Made by a program: the position numbers and the translations under genes. The notes beneath the pieces are model-generated. The model did no database searches and had not been told where the DNA came from. It worked only from the letters and a program-made list of their open reading frames with translations. This document shows positions 28,899 through 37,844 of a DNA stretch of 60,471 nucleotides, piece after piece (position 1 is the stretch's first letter; every line of letters begins with the position of its first letter). This stretch comes from Lentisphaerota bacterium (lineage in GTDB: Bacteria > Verrucomicrobiota > Kiritimatiellia > UBA8416 > VGWI01), in assembly GCA_016873655.1 (NCBI GenBank), contig VGWI01000006.1:1-60471 (forward strand), read 5' to 3'.

Positions 28899-30389
28899 AT
28901 GAATCCGCATGTGGATGCTTTCATGCATCAATTCCCGTGGGAGGGGCTGACCTTCGATGACGTGACACTCCTCACACAGTATGCCGACTTTCTTCCGGCC
29001 GACGCCGTCATCTCCAGCCGCCTCACAAGCAGGATCACCGTCAACATGCCGTTCGTCAGCGCCGCCATGGACACCGTGACTGAAGCGCCCATGGCGATCG
29101 CCATGGCAATGCAGGGCGGCATCGGCGTGATCCACAAGAACCTTTCCCCCGAGAAACAGGCAAAGCAGGTGGGCATGGTCAAGCACCACCTTCACGGCCT
29201 TATCCGCGACCCGATCGTCTTCAAGCGCGGCGATACGCTCGAACGCGTTCGGCTGCGCAAGGCCGAAAAGGGCTTCTCCTTCAGCGGGTTCCCGATCGTG
29301 GACGACTCCGGCCGGCTCGTCGGCATTCTGTCGGCCACCGACCTGCGCTACTCGCGCAAGCCGCCCACGGCGTCGGTGTCCGAAGTGATGACCTCCCGCG
29401 TCATCACAGCGCCCCCGGACACGTCTCTGGAGCAGTCGTACGAAATCATGATGCAGAACAAGATCGGAAAGCTCCCCCTTGTGGATAAGGAGGGCAAGCT
29501 GGTCGGACTTTACAGTTTCTCCGACGTGAAGAGCCTGGTCGAAAACGAGCAGCCGCAGTGCAACCGCGATTCCAAATACCGCCTGCGCGTTGCCGCCGCG
29601 GTCAGCGCCGGCGATCACCAGCGCTCCGAAGCGCTTGCGGCGGAAGGCGTCGACGTCATCTGCGTTGACAGCGCGCACGGCGACTCGAAGGGCATCATCG
29701 AAATGGTGCGCTGGCTGAAGAAGCGTTTCGCCGAGATCGATGTCGTCGCCGGCAACGTCGCCACGGCGGAGGGCGCGCTGCACCTGCGCGACGCCGGCGC
29801 TGACGCCGTCAAGGTGGGCATAGGCCCGGGCTCGATCTGCACGACGCGCATCGTCTGCGGCGTGGGAATCCCGCAGGTCTCGGCCGTCTACCAGTGCGCG
29901 AAGGTGCTGGAGGGAACTGTCCCGGTAATCGCCGACGGCGGCATACGCCACTCCGGCGATGTGCCGAAAGCGATCGTCGCCGGTGCCGACACGGTAATGC
30001 TCGGTTCCGTGCTCGCGCGCACCGACGAGAGCCCGGGCGAAAAGATCATCCACGAAGGGCGCCAGTACGTGATCTACCGCGGCATGGGCAGCGTCGCGGC
30101 GATGAAGGAAGCGGCGGGCAGCCGCGAGCGCTACATGCAGGGCGACGTTTCGGAAGACAAGCTCGTGCCCCAGGGCATCGAGGGGATAGTCCCGCATTCC
30201 GGCAGCGTCGAGAAGGTTATGACCCAGTTCTGCGGTGGCCTGCGTTCGGCAATGGGCTACTGCGGCTGCAGGACCATACAGGAACTGCGGGAACGCGGAA
30301 AGCTGTTCAGGGTGTCCATGGCAGGCCTGCACGAGTCGCACCCGCACGACGTGAAAATCACGCGCGAGGCTCCCAACTACAGGTCCTGA
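28899..30389 (+). CDS. guaB: IMP dehydrogenase
   Basis: [20 protein letters not shown] pair ([37 protein letters not shown]), [35 protein letters not shown]. Confidence 0.97.
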   Translation: MNPHVDAFMHQFPWEGLTFDDVTLLTQYADFLPADAVISSRLTSRITVNMPFVSAAMDTVTEAPMAIAMAMQGGIGVIHKNLSPEKQAKQVGMVKHHLHGLIRDPIVFKRGDTLERVRLRKAEKGFSFSGFPIVDDSGRLVGILSATDLRYSRKPPTASVSEVMTSRVITAPPDTSLEQSYEIMMQNKIGKLPLVDKEGKLVGLYSFSDVKSLVENEQPQCNRDSKYRLRVAAAVSAGDHQRSEALAAEGVDVICVDSAHGDSKGIIEMVRWLKKRFAEIDVVAGNVATAEGALHLRDAGADAVKVGIGPGSICTTRIVCGVGIPQVSAVYQCAKVLEGTVPVIADGGIRHSGDVPKAIVAGADTVMLGSVLARTDESPGEKIIHEGRQYVIYRGMGSVAAMKEAAGSRERYMQGDVSEDKLVPQGIEGIVPHSGSVEKVMTQFCGGLRSAMGYCGCRTIQELRERGKLFRVSMAGLHESHPHDVKITREAPNYRS

Positions 30390-31003
30390 GCGTTCTCTTC
30401 CGCCGCGCCGGATTCTTCGTCCGGCGACACTGCGCCGTTTCCGCCGCGTTTCTTCAGATAACGCACTATGCGGGGCGCAAGCTCCGCGCCGGGCATCCAC
30501 AGCCATCGGCCGCCGACATGCATGTAAGGCCCGGATTCGGCGACTATCACGCCGGCCTTCCTGTGCGTGACGACGCGGTAAGCCGGGATATCCGCCGGGA
30601 TCATCGCCGCCAGCGCGGCGCAGCGCGGGTCCAGCCGCAGGTCGACAAGCTCGACAACGGTGAGGATGTTGTCGAGATAACCCCTGCGCCTGGAAAGCCC
30701 TTCCATTCGCGGGGCTTCTCCGAGAACCTCCTCCAGGCGCGGCCCGAGGCGAGGCCAGACGAGTTCCGAATCCTCCCCGAAAACAGCTTTCAGGTCGTCG
30801 CGGCCGGCCATCACGCGCAGAAAAGCCGAGCGGCGCACTTCAATGTCCTCCGACGCCGCGTCGCGGTACAGGTCCCGCACGCAGGTTTCGAGAGAACGTT
30901 CGAAGTCGTTTGTCGCCGGCCGCGCCGCCAGCGACACCTCTTCCGGCGCCGCCGCGGCCGCAAGGGCGATCAGCGCCGACGCGGCAATGCCGAGTCTATT
31001 CAT
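30377..31003 (-). CDS. Secreted protein of unknown function
   Basis: Signal-like MNRLGIAASALIALAAAAAPEE; ATG overlaps stop of upstream FtsX-like gene (ATGAATAG); no family recognised. Confidence 0.7.
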   Translation of the reverse strand: MNRLGIAASALIALAAAAAPEEVSLAARPATNDFERSLETCVRDLYRDAASEDIEVRRSAFLRVMAGRDDLKAVFGEDSELVWPRLGPRLEEVLGEAPRMEGLSRRRGYLDNILTVVELVDLRLDPRCAALAAMIPADIPAYRVVTHRKAGVIVAESGPYMHVGGRWLWMPGAELAPRIVRYLKKRGGNGAVSPDEESGAAEENAQDL

Positions 31004-32117
31004 GCTTGAGCGCATCGGTTGGCTTCAGGCTCACGGCGCGCAGCGCCGGATAGAGGCTGCCGATGCCGCCGAGCAACAGCAGGGCCGCGCCCGTCTCCGC
31101 GACGTTGCGCCACGTGATGACCACCTCGCACAGCCCGCGCAGTTTAGGGAACGCGGCTATCCACCTCGCGCCGCTGGTGCCAACGGCGGCTCCGACCACG
31201 CCGCCGACGATCGAAAGAATAAGCCCCTCGGTTACGATCATGAACAGAACCCGCTCCGAACTCCAGCCGAGCGCGGTGAGAACCCCTATCTCCCTCGTCC
31301 GCTCGGTTACGGACATGAGTAGCGTGTTCAGAACCACCACCAGGGCCGATACCAGGGCCACCGCGGAAATGCTCCAGGCCGTGGCGCGAAATACGCGCAG
31401 CACATCGTTGTTGTCGGCAATGTCGCGGGTGACGATGAACGACAGGTTCGGATGCGCCTCCTGCAGGCGCCGCTTTGCCGCTTCCACCGTTTCAGCGGAC
31501 TGCGTTCCCTTCAGACGAAGCGCGAATTCCGTCACCCTGTTCCCGCGGTCGAACACTTTCTGCAGAGTGTCGAGCTTCATTATCAGCGCGCTGTCGTTCA
31601 TCACCCCGGCGGAGGCCGCGATCCCGACGACTTTGAAGGTCGTCTCCGCAAACTCCACCGGGTCTCCCACCCTAAGCCCCATCACCGTGCTCAGGGCGCT
31701 GCCGACAACAACGCCCGTCACATCACCCTCGCCGGGAATCCGCCCTTCCTCCATCCGGAGCGACTCCCAAAGGAACGAACCCTCGGCCCAGCCGCGCATT
31801 ATCACGTGCACGTCGTCTTCGAGCCTCACGACGTTCACGAGCTCTCCCGCGGCATCCGCAACGGCCGGGTCGGTCCTGATCGCGTCGCCCAAGTTCTCAT
31901 CAATCGTGGCGGTCAGGACCTCCACCGCGTCGCGCGAAACGGCAAGCATGTGTATGCCGCGCTCGTCAAGGCTGCGCACCCAGGCGTTCTCCACGCCGCG
32001 CGACAGACTCACCAGCGCGATGAAGCTGGAGATGGCGATGCCTATCCCAAGCGCGGTGAGCGCCGAGCGCAGCGGCCGTCTCGCCAGGTTCCTGGCAGGC
32101 ATGTTGATGAAACGCAT
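30996..32117 (-). CDS. ABC transporter permease, FtsX/MacB-like
   Basis: MRFINMPARNLARRPLRSALTALGIGIAISSFIALVSLSRGVENAW; C-terminal three TM with TERTREIGVLTALGWSSERVLFMIVTEGLILSIVGGVVG. Confidence 0.92.
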   Translation of the reverse strand: MRFINMPARNLARRPLRSALTALGIGIAISSFIALVSLSRGVENAWVRSLDERGIHMLAVSRDAVEVLTATIDENLGDAIRTDPAVADAAGELVNVVRLEDDVHVIMRGWAEGSFLWESLRMEEGRIPGEGDVTGVVVGSALSTVMGLRVGDPVEFAETTFKVVGIAASAGVMNDSALIMKLDTLQKVFDRGNRVTEFALRLKGTQSAETVEAAKRRLQEAHPNLSFIVTRDIADNNDVLRVFRATAWSISAVALVSALVVVLNTLLMSVTERTREIGVLTALGWSSERVLFMIVTEGLILSIVGGVVGAAVGTSGARWIAAFPKLRGLCEVVITWRNVAETGAALLLLGGIGSLYPALRAVSLKPTDALKHE

Positions 32118-32127
32118 CCTTCTTCCC

Positions 32128-32808
32128 TTACTGCCGGCCCTGCCCGCGCACGACTGCGCCGTCCAGGATGTGGACAACACGCCCGGCCCTCGACGAGACC
32201 GCCGGGTCATGGGTCACAATGACCAGCGCCGCGCGCGCCTCGGCCCGTATCTCATCGAGCAGGTCAAGGATCTCTCCCGACGTCCTGGAATCCAGGTTGC
32301 CCGTGGGCTCATCCGCCAGGATCAGCGCGGGAGAGTTGGCCAGGCTGCGGGCTATCGCGACACGCTGCCGCTCGCCGCCTGAAAGCTCCGACGGCTTGTG
32401 GGTCATCCGGCCTCCAAGCCCCACGCGCCGCAGAAGGTCCTCGGCCCGCCGCTTTCTCTCCGCCGCCGACCGCACCACTCCGAACATCGGGATCTGCACA
32501 TTCTCGGCGGCGCTGAAAACCGGCAGGAGACTGAAGTCCTGGAAGACAAACCCTATCTGCCGCGCGCGGATCGCCGCCCATTCACGGCCCGAAGCCGGTT
32601 CCCGGCCTTTGAAGAGAACCCTGCCGGACGTGGGACGGTCTATGCCGCTGAGCATGTTGAGCAGCGTGGATTTCCCGCTTCCGCTGGGACCGACGATCGC
32701 GGCCCGTTCGCCCGGCACTATGTCCAGCGTCACGCCGCGCAGCGCGGAGATATGGCCGCCGTCATAGCTGCGATGCACGTCGCGGAGGCTGACAAGCGGC
32801 TGTTCCAT
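32128..32808 (-). CDS. ABC transporter ATP-binding protein, LolD/MacB-like
   Basis: GPSGSGKSTLLNMLSGIDRPTSG (Walker A), LSGGERQRVAIARSLANSPALILADEPTGNLDSRT. Confidence 0.95.
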   Translation of the reverse strand: MEQPLVSLRDVHRSYDGGHISALRGVTLDIVPGERAAIVGPSGSGKSTLLNMLSGIDRPTSGRVLFKGREPASGREWAAIRARQIGFVFQDFSLLPVFSAAENVQIPMFGVVRSAAERKRRAEDLLRRVGLGGRMTHKPSELSGGERQRVAIARSLANSPALILADEPTGNLDSRTSGEILDLLDEIRAEARAALVIVTHDPAVSSRAGRVVHILDGAVVRGQGRQ

Positions 32809-32809
32809 G

Positions 32810-33706
32810 TCAGAATGCGCCGAAGAAGATCGTTGAGAAGTTGACCACCGGCGACGTCTCGCGGGAGTCGTCTATCCAGCCGCGCAACTCGGTTATTGCC
32901 TTCATCAATTCCACGTAGAGACTCTCGTCGCCGAAAAGCCTGCCCATCGTGCCCTTGCCCGCCCGCATGTCGTCAGCCATGGTCCGCAGCGAAGCCGTCA
33001 GCGCCGAGAGGTCCTGGTAGACCCGGTCGTCCGTCGAAAGCAGCTTGCCCAGCGTGCCTTCGCCGCTCTCCAGCCGGCCGGTTATCTCGCGCAGCGAGGC
33101 CACGGCGGCGGAAAGGTCGCGGTACAACTGGTCGTCGGAAGAAAGGAGTTTGCCGAGCGTGCCCTCGCCGGCATTCAGCCGCGCGGCGATCTCGCGCATC
33201 TCCCGGGCGGCGCCCTGGAGATTCGTTATCACGCCGCCTTCGACAAGCCCCTGCTTCATGGCGTAGACGGCCTCCGCGGCGTCGGACATGAGGTCTCGCG
33301 GAACCTGGCCGCTGAACATGGTGTCAGGCGGGAGAATGGCGGCGGCCGACGGGCCCTGCTCCACCGCCATGTGCCGTCCGCCGAGCATGGACGTGTTCAC
33401 GACCTGTATGCTGTACCCGTCCCGCATCTCGACCGGCTCATCAAGCGAGGCGGTCACATAGACACCGTCGGCGCGCAATTCGAGCGTCTTGATCTTGCCG
33501 ACCGGCATGCCGCGCACGACGACGTTGTCGCCGTCCTGCAGTCCCATCACCTGGTCGAAACGCACCTGCATGGCGTACTTCTTCGAAAACCACACGTCCC
33601 TCGACAGGACAACCGTGAAGAAGAACATCCCGACCATCGCGGCAACCATGAACGCCCCGACGGCGAGTTCCATCGCAAGCTCGCGCTCTATGTGTTTCTG
33701 TTTCAT
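32810..33706 (-). CDS. mlaD: MlaD/MCE-domain protein
   Basis: N-terminal TM then VRFDQVMGLQDGDNVVVRGMPVGKIKTLELRADGVYVTASLDEPVEMRDGYSIQVVNTSMLGGRHMAVEQG (MCE domain). Confidence 0.9.
   Translation of the reverse strand: MKQKHIERELAMELAVGAFMVAAMVGMFFFTVVLSRDVWFSKKYAMQVRFDQVMGLQDGDNVVVRGMPVGKIKTLELRADGVYVTASLDEPVEMRDGYSIQVVNTSMLGGRHMAVEQGPSAAAILPPDTMFSGQVPRDLMSDAAEAVYAMKQGLVEGGVITNLQGAAREMREIAARLNAGEGTLGKLLSSDDQLYRDLSAAVASLREITGRLESGEGTLGKLLSTDDRVYQDLSALTASLRTMADDMRAGKGTMGRLFGDESLYVELMKAITELRGWIDDSRETSPVVNFSTIFFGAF
32885..33196 (-). repeat. Three tandem ~35-aa (105-bp) repeats in the MlaD-like protein
   Basis: REIAARLNAGEGTLGKLLSSDDQLYRDLSAAVASL / REITGRLESGEGTLGKLLSTDDRVYQDLSALTASL / RTMADDMRAGKGTMGRLFGDESLYVELMKAITEL, codons 171-274. 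Confidence 0.9.
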
Positions 33707-34464
33707 TCCCGTCCCTTCTCCCAGTCCCCTTTCCTGGTTATGAACTGGGCCTCAAGAAACCGCTGGACCTCTTCCTTGCCGGAATTGACGAACTCTTCGG
33801 GCGAGGCCACCTCGATGAACTGTCCCCCGTGCAGCATGGCTATCCGCGTGCCGATCGACAGGGCGCTGTGCATGTCGTGGGTAACGACCACGCCGGTGAC
33901 GTTCATCTTGGCGCGCATGTCGCGGATCAACCCGTCTATGTTGCGGGACGAGACCGGATCGAGCCCGGACGTGGGTTCGTCGTAGAGAACGATCTCCGGG
34001 CTGCGCACGATCGCCCGCGCGAGCCCGGCGCGCTTCCGCATGCCGCCGGATATCTCCGACGGCCTCTTTTCCCCGTCCTTCTGCAGCTCGACAAGCGCAA
34101 GCATGCGATTCACCCGCTCCTCGATCTCATCTTCGCCCATCCGCGTCTTCTCGCGCAGCGGCAGCGCCACGTTCTCCCACACGGTCAGCCACTCGAGCAG
34201 GGCGCCGCCCTGGAACAGGTAGCCGAACCGCTCGCGGATCTTCTCCATCTCCGCCCCGCCCGCCTCGGCGGTGTCGCGTCCGTCCACAACCACCCGCCCT
34301 TCGTCCGGAGTCATCAGCCGCACCATGTGCTTCAGCGTTACGCTCTTGCCGACACCCGACGGGCCGACTATCACGAACGTCTCGCCGCGCCCGATCTCGA
34401 CACTCAGGCCGTCGAGCACCTTGCGCCCGCCAAGTGTCTTGGTCACGTTTTCAAACGCTATCAT
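33703..34464 (-). CDS. mlaF: ABC transporter ATP-binding protein, MlaF-like
   Basis: MIAFENVTKTLGGRKVLDGLSVEIGRGETFVIVGPSGVGKSVTLKHMVRL; SGGMRKRAGLARAIVRSPEIVLYDEPTSGLDPVSS. Confidence 0.93.
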   Translation of the reverse strand: MIAFENVTKTLGGRKVLDGLSVEIGRGETFVIVGPSGVGKSVTLKHMVRLMTPDEGRVVVDGRDTAEAGGAEMEKIRERFGYLFQGGALLEWLTVWENVALPLREKTRMGEDEIEERVNRMLALVELQKDGEKRPSEISGGMRKRAGLARAIVRSPEIVLYDEPTSGLDPVSSRNIDGLIRDMRAKMNVTGVVVTHDMHSALSIGTRIAMLHGGQFIEVASPEEFVNSGKEEVQRFLEAQFITRKGDWEKGRE

Positions 34465-35276
34465 CAGACGTAGAAAAGCCTCGTCACGAAGTACCCGACT
34501 ATCAGCACCAGCAGGAACGAAACTATCACGGACTGGCGCGTGGACATGCCGACGCCAACCGCCCCCTGCGTCGTCGTGAAGCCCTGGTAGCAGGAGACGG
34601 TCGCGATGATCACGCCGAAAAGGAAGGCCTTCAGCAAGCCGACGTACAGGTCTTTCACCTCGGCATAGCGGGTGGCATTGTCTATGTATGCGCCCCACGC
34701 CACCCCGAGCTGGGTGCTTCCCACGATTCCCCCGCCGAGTACGCCCATCACGCACGTGTAGAAAGCCAGCAGCGGCGTCATCACCGCCATCGACGCCAGC
34801 CGCGGCATGAAAAGAAACCGGACCGGGTCGATCGACATGATCTCCAGGGCCGCAACCTCCTCCGACACCGCCATCGTCCCTATCTGCGCCGCCATCGCCG
34901 AGCCCACGCAGGCCGCGAGAATCAGCCCTGTCATGAAAGGCCCCATCTCCCGCAGCATCGAGACCATGACCGCCGTGCCGATGTTGACCTCCTGGTTGAA
35001 CCGCCGCAGCTCAATGCCGGTCTGCAGCGCGAGAATCATGCCGGTGAAAACGGCGACCACGGTGATGACTCCCAGGCTGCGGATGCCGGCAACGTACATC
35101 TGGCGCACGATCTCGCGCCGCGATCTGGGATGAAGCATGTGCCGCGCGGCAATCACGCCGCGGGCGAGAAGTACAGACGCCATCCCGACCTGCCGGCACA
35201 GCAGCATCAGCTTGCGGCCAAGCGCGCCGACCGCGTTGCGCGGGGAAGGATATGCTACTGGTTCACGGGTTATCAT
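34464..35276 (-). CDS. mlaE: ABC transporter permease, MlaE-like
   Basis: YVAGIRSLGVITVVAVFTGMILALQTGIELRRFNQEVNIGTAVMVSMLREMGPFMTGLILAACVGSAMAAQIGTMAVSEEVAALEIMSIDPVRFLFMPRLAS (MlaE signature). Confidence 0.95.
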   Translation of the reverse strand: MITREPVAYPSPRNAVGALGRKLMLLCRQVGMASVLLARGVIAARHMLHPRSRREIVRQMYVAGIRSLGVITVVAVFTGMILALQTGIELRRFNQEVNIGTAVMVSMLREMGPFMTGLILAACVGSAMAAQIGTMAVSEEVAALEIMSIDPVRFLFMPRLASMAVMTPLLAFYTCVMGVLGGGIVGSTQLGVAWGAYIDNATRYAEVKDLYVGLLKAFLFGVIIATVSCYQGFTTTQGAVGVGMSTRQSVIVSFLLVLIVGYFVTRLFYV

Positions 35277-36741
35277 CTTGCAATCCCTGATCATCCGCCG
35301 GCGGCAGCGGTACCGGCAAGAATAACAGACGCATCCGGCGTTGCAAACCCTCACGCCGGCCGCCGAACATGCCGCACAGGACCGTCCACTCGACACGGTC
35401 CGCGGCCCGGTCACGGAAATACCGGAACAGGGGAAAGACCGTCGTGTCCGTGACATTCCCGCCGCGACGGAACCGGAACAGCCCCCAGAACGCCTCGTCC
35501 TCGCGCGCTTCTCCCCGCCGCTCGTGCGTGTAGACTGTCCAGAACGGGGCCCAGTTCCGCTCCGAAGGGCCGACCTGCGCCCCCGGCCACGCGTCGAGCA
35601 CCCGCACGGTCGCCGCGTCACGCTGCCGCGAGTACGAAACGAGCGGCCAGATCCGCACGTATCTGCCGACCGGCGGTTCGGCGACAATTCCCGCCTTCTC
35701 ATCGGCCCATGCGCGCTGCGTCTTGATGCTGAGGACCGGCGCTATCCTGAACTGGTCAGACCGGTAGTCGCTGCGCGTGGTCTGCCGCTTCTCAACCACG
35801 GGCCAGAGCACAAACCAGCTCCTGTCCCTGCCCGCTTCCTTCTTCCCCCACAGCGGGAAGAAATACGTCTTCTTCACCGGCCCGCGCACTTTCTGAACGA
35901 TCGGCCAGGCCGCGGTGAACTTGGAGTATTTTCCACCATCCCCGCTGCCCCACTGAAAGAAAGGCGGAACGGCCATCCACATGTTCTGCCGCTCGGTCTT
36001 GATGTGGGCAAGGAACGGAAAGAATATGAATCCGCCGCCCTTGTCGCCGGGATAGTCGTACCGGACACTGCTCCAGAACGGCCACATGACGAAACGCTTC
36101 TCCCAACGCCCACTGTTCACGGACCTTCCGTAGAACGGGAACACGCGAAACCGGTCCTGCCCTTCGCCGCGCGTCCTGGAGAATACGGGCCAGAGCCAGC
36201 TGCTCGACTTCAGGTCCCCCTTGCGGGTGGAAACATAGAGCGGGAACATGCAGAAGGTGATCCGGTCAAGCCCGGCGAAATCGCGCATCTCTCCGCCGAA
36301 CGGCACAAAGGCGAAGTAACGCCTGCCGCCGCCGTCCCGCCCGCCCACGACAAGCGGAAACAGCACGTACTGGTAGCGCGATGATGCGTCGTGGATGTCC
36401 TTGTCCAGCCCGTAGGCGACCCCGAACCGCCAGTAACGCTCACCCAGGAAATCTTTCACACTCCCAACCGGCCACGCGTACTCGCGCAGCCGCCTGTCGC
36501 GCCCCGGCTCGCGCAGTTCGCTGTACAAGGGACGCACGGCAAAGAACGAGTCCCCGCCCGGCGCAATGGTCTTCTCATAGACCGGGCCCAGCGCGCGCAC
36601 GCGCGTCGCCCCGTCGAGCGTGGTCAGGCGGCTGACGATCGGGCCGCCGTCGAGAGTGGCCGGGACCGTGACGCAACCTGCCGAGAGAAGCAGCATCAGG
36701 CAGACCGCGCCGCCGACGCCCTGCGCCGCGGAAATCTTCAT
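35263..36741 (-). CDS. Lipoprotein with many aromatic-Pro beta-type repeats, unknown function
   Basis: MKISAAQGVGGAVCLMLLLSAGC lipobox; ~17 recurrences of [FWILMA]P[LFVI] patterns (LFPLV, FVPFG, MFPLY, LWPVF, VFPFY, MWPFW, FFPFL, AWPIV, FFPLW, LWPVV, IWPLV, VFPLF). Confidence 0.8.
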   Translation of the reverse strand: MKISAAQGVGGAVCLMLLLSAGCVTVPATLDGGPIVSRLTTLDGATRVRALGPVYEKTIAPGGDSFFAVRPLYSELREPGRDRRLREYAWPVGSVKDFLGERYWRFGVAYGLDKDIHDASSRYQYVLFPLVVGGRDGGGRRYFAFVPFGGEMRDFAGLDRITFCMFPLYVSTRKGDLKSSSWLWPVFSRTRGEGQDRFRVFPFYGRSVNSGRWEKRFVMWPFWSSVRYDYPGDKGGGFIFFPFLAHIKTERQNMWMAVPPFFQWGSGDGGKYSKFTAAWPIVQKVRGPVKKTYFFPLWGKKEAGRDRSWFVLWPVVEKRQTTRSDYRSDQFRIAPVLSIKTQRAWADEKAGIVAEPPVGRYVRIWPLVSYSRQRDAATVRVLDAWPGAQVGPSERNWAPFWTVYTHERRGEAREDEAFWGLFRFRRGGNVTDTTVFPLFRYFRDRAADRVEWTVLCGMFGGRREGLQRRMRLLFLPVPLPPADDQGLQDDNP

Positions 36742-37823
36742 GGAACCTTGACCCCGGTTTCCGAGGCCCGGTTCCGGATGACTTCGGCAATGCCGAACTG
36801 CACCGCGATCAGGGCGCTGCGGATCCACATGCCGTTGCGCATCTGCCGCCAGTAGACCGCGCGGGGATCCCTGTCAACGCCGGCCGCCATCTCGTTCCGC
36901 CGCGGCATCGGGTGCATGAGTACCGCTTCCTTCCCGAGACGGGCGAGGTCAGCTTCGGTGAAACAGTAGCTGGACGTGTCTATCCTGGCACTCTCACCCT
37001 GCTCCTTGTCCCACTCGTCCTGGATGCGCGTCATGTAGATCGCGTCTGCGTCCGGGATTGCGGCGGCAAAATCCGCGGACAGCTCGTAGGAGACTCCCCG
37101 CGCCTCGAGTTGCTCCAGTATGTCGCGCCCGATCTGAAGCTGGTCCGGCGCAACAAACACCATCCGGACTCCGCGGTAGTTGGCCAGAAGGCACGAAAGC
37201 GAACGCACCGTGCGCCCGCGGGCCAGGTCGCCCACGAACACGATCCGCTTGCCGTCAATCCCGCCGCGCCGTTCGAAGCTGCGCTGCAGCGTGTAGATGT
37301 CCAGTAGAGCCTGGGTCGGATGCTGGTCGCGGCCGGACCCGGCATTGATGATCGGCACCGGTCTCTCGGAGTTCGAAAGCGTCCACGCCATCCGTTCCGC
37401 CAGCCCGCCTATCTTCGAACGCATCACGATGAGATCGAAGTACGAGCTGAACGTACGGACGGAATCCTCCTGCGATTCGCCCTTGAATTCGCTCGACGTG
37501 GAAGTGTCGCGCACCTCGCCGAGCGACATTCCAAGCACCTCGCACGCCGCGCAGAAGGAAAGGAAAGTCCGGGTGCTCGGCTGCGTGAAGTAGAGCATCG
37601 CCCGGCGGTGCGGCAACAGGCCCAGCAGGAAACGGGCGCCGTCATCGGACTTGGCCAGGAACCTTATCTGCGTCGCCAGCGCGCCAAGGTCGTCCAGCTC
37701 CTTCCTTCCGAACTGCTGGGCGTAAAGAACGTGGAAGAGCCGCCCCTTCGAATTCAGCGCCCGCGCCTTCCCGTCGAGCGACAGGCCGGAGAACTCCTCC
37801 CACGAAACATCTCTTAACGGCAT
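36738..37823 (-). CDS. pyrB: Aspartate carbamoyltransferase
   Basis: YFTQPSTRTFLSFCAACEVLGM, TSSEFKGESQEDSVRTFSSYFDLIVMRS, GSGRDQHPTQALLDIYTLQ, HPMPRRNEM. Confidence 0.9.
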   Translation of the reverse strand: MPLRDVSWEEFSGLSLDGKARALNSKGRLFHVLYAQQFGRKELDDLGALATQIRFLAKSDDGARFLLGLLPHRRAMLYFTQPSTRTFLSFCAACEVLGMSLGEVRDTSTSSEFKGESQEDSVRTFSSYFDLIVMRSKIGGLAERMAWTLSNSERPVPIINAGSGRDQHPTQALLDIYTLQRSFERRGGIDGKRIVFVGDLARGRTVRSLSCLLANYRGVRMVFVAPDQLQIGRDILEQLEARGVSYELSADFAAAIPDADAIYMTRIQDEWDKEQGESARIDTSSYCFTEADLARLGKEAVLMHPMPRRNEMAAGVDRDPRAVYWRQMRNGMWIRSALIAVQFGIAEVIRNRASETGVKVP

Positions 37824-37844
37824 GGCACCCCTCCCCGCCCCAGG

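Noticed and set aside
28839-30506. 555-aa minus-strand ORF
   Set aside because: Antisense to the confidently assigned guaB; His/Arg/Asp-rich shadow frame.
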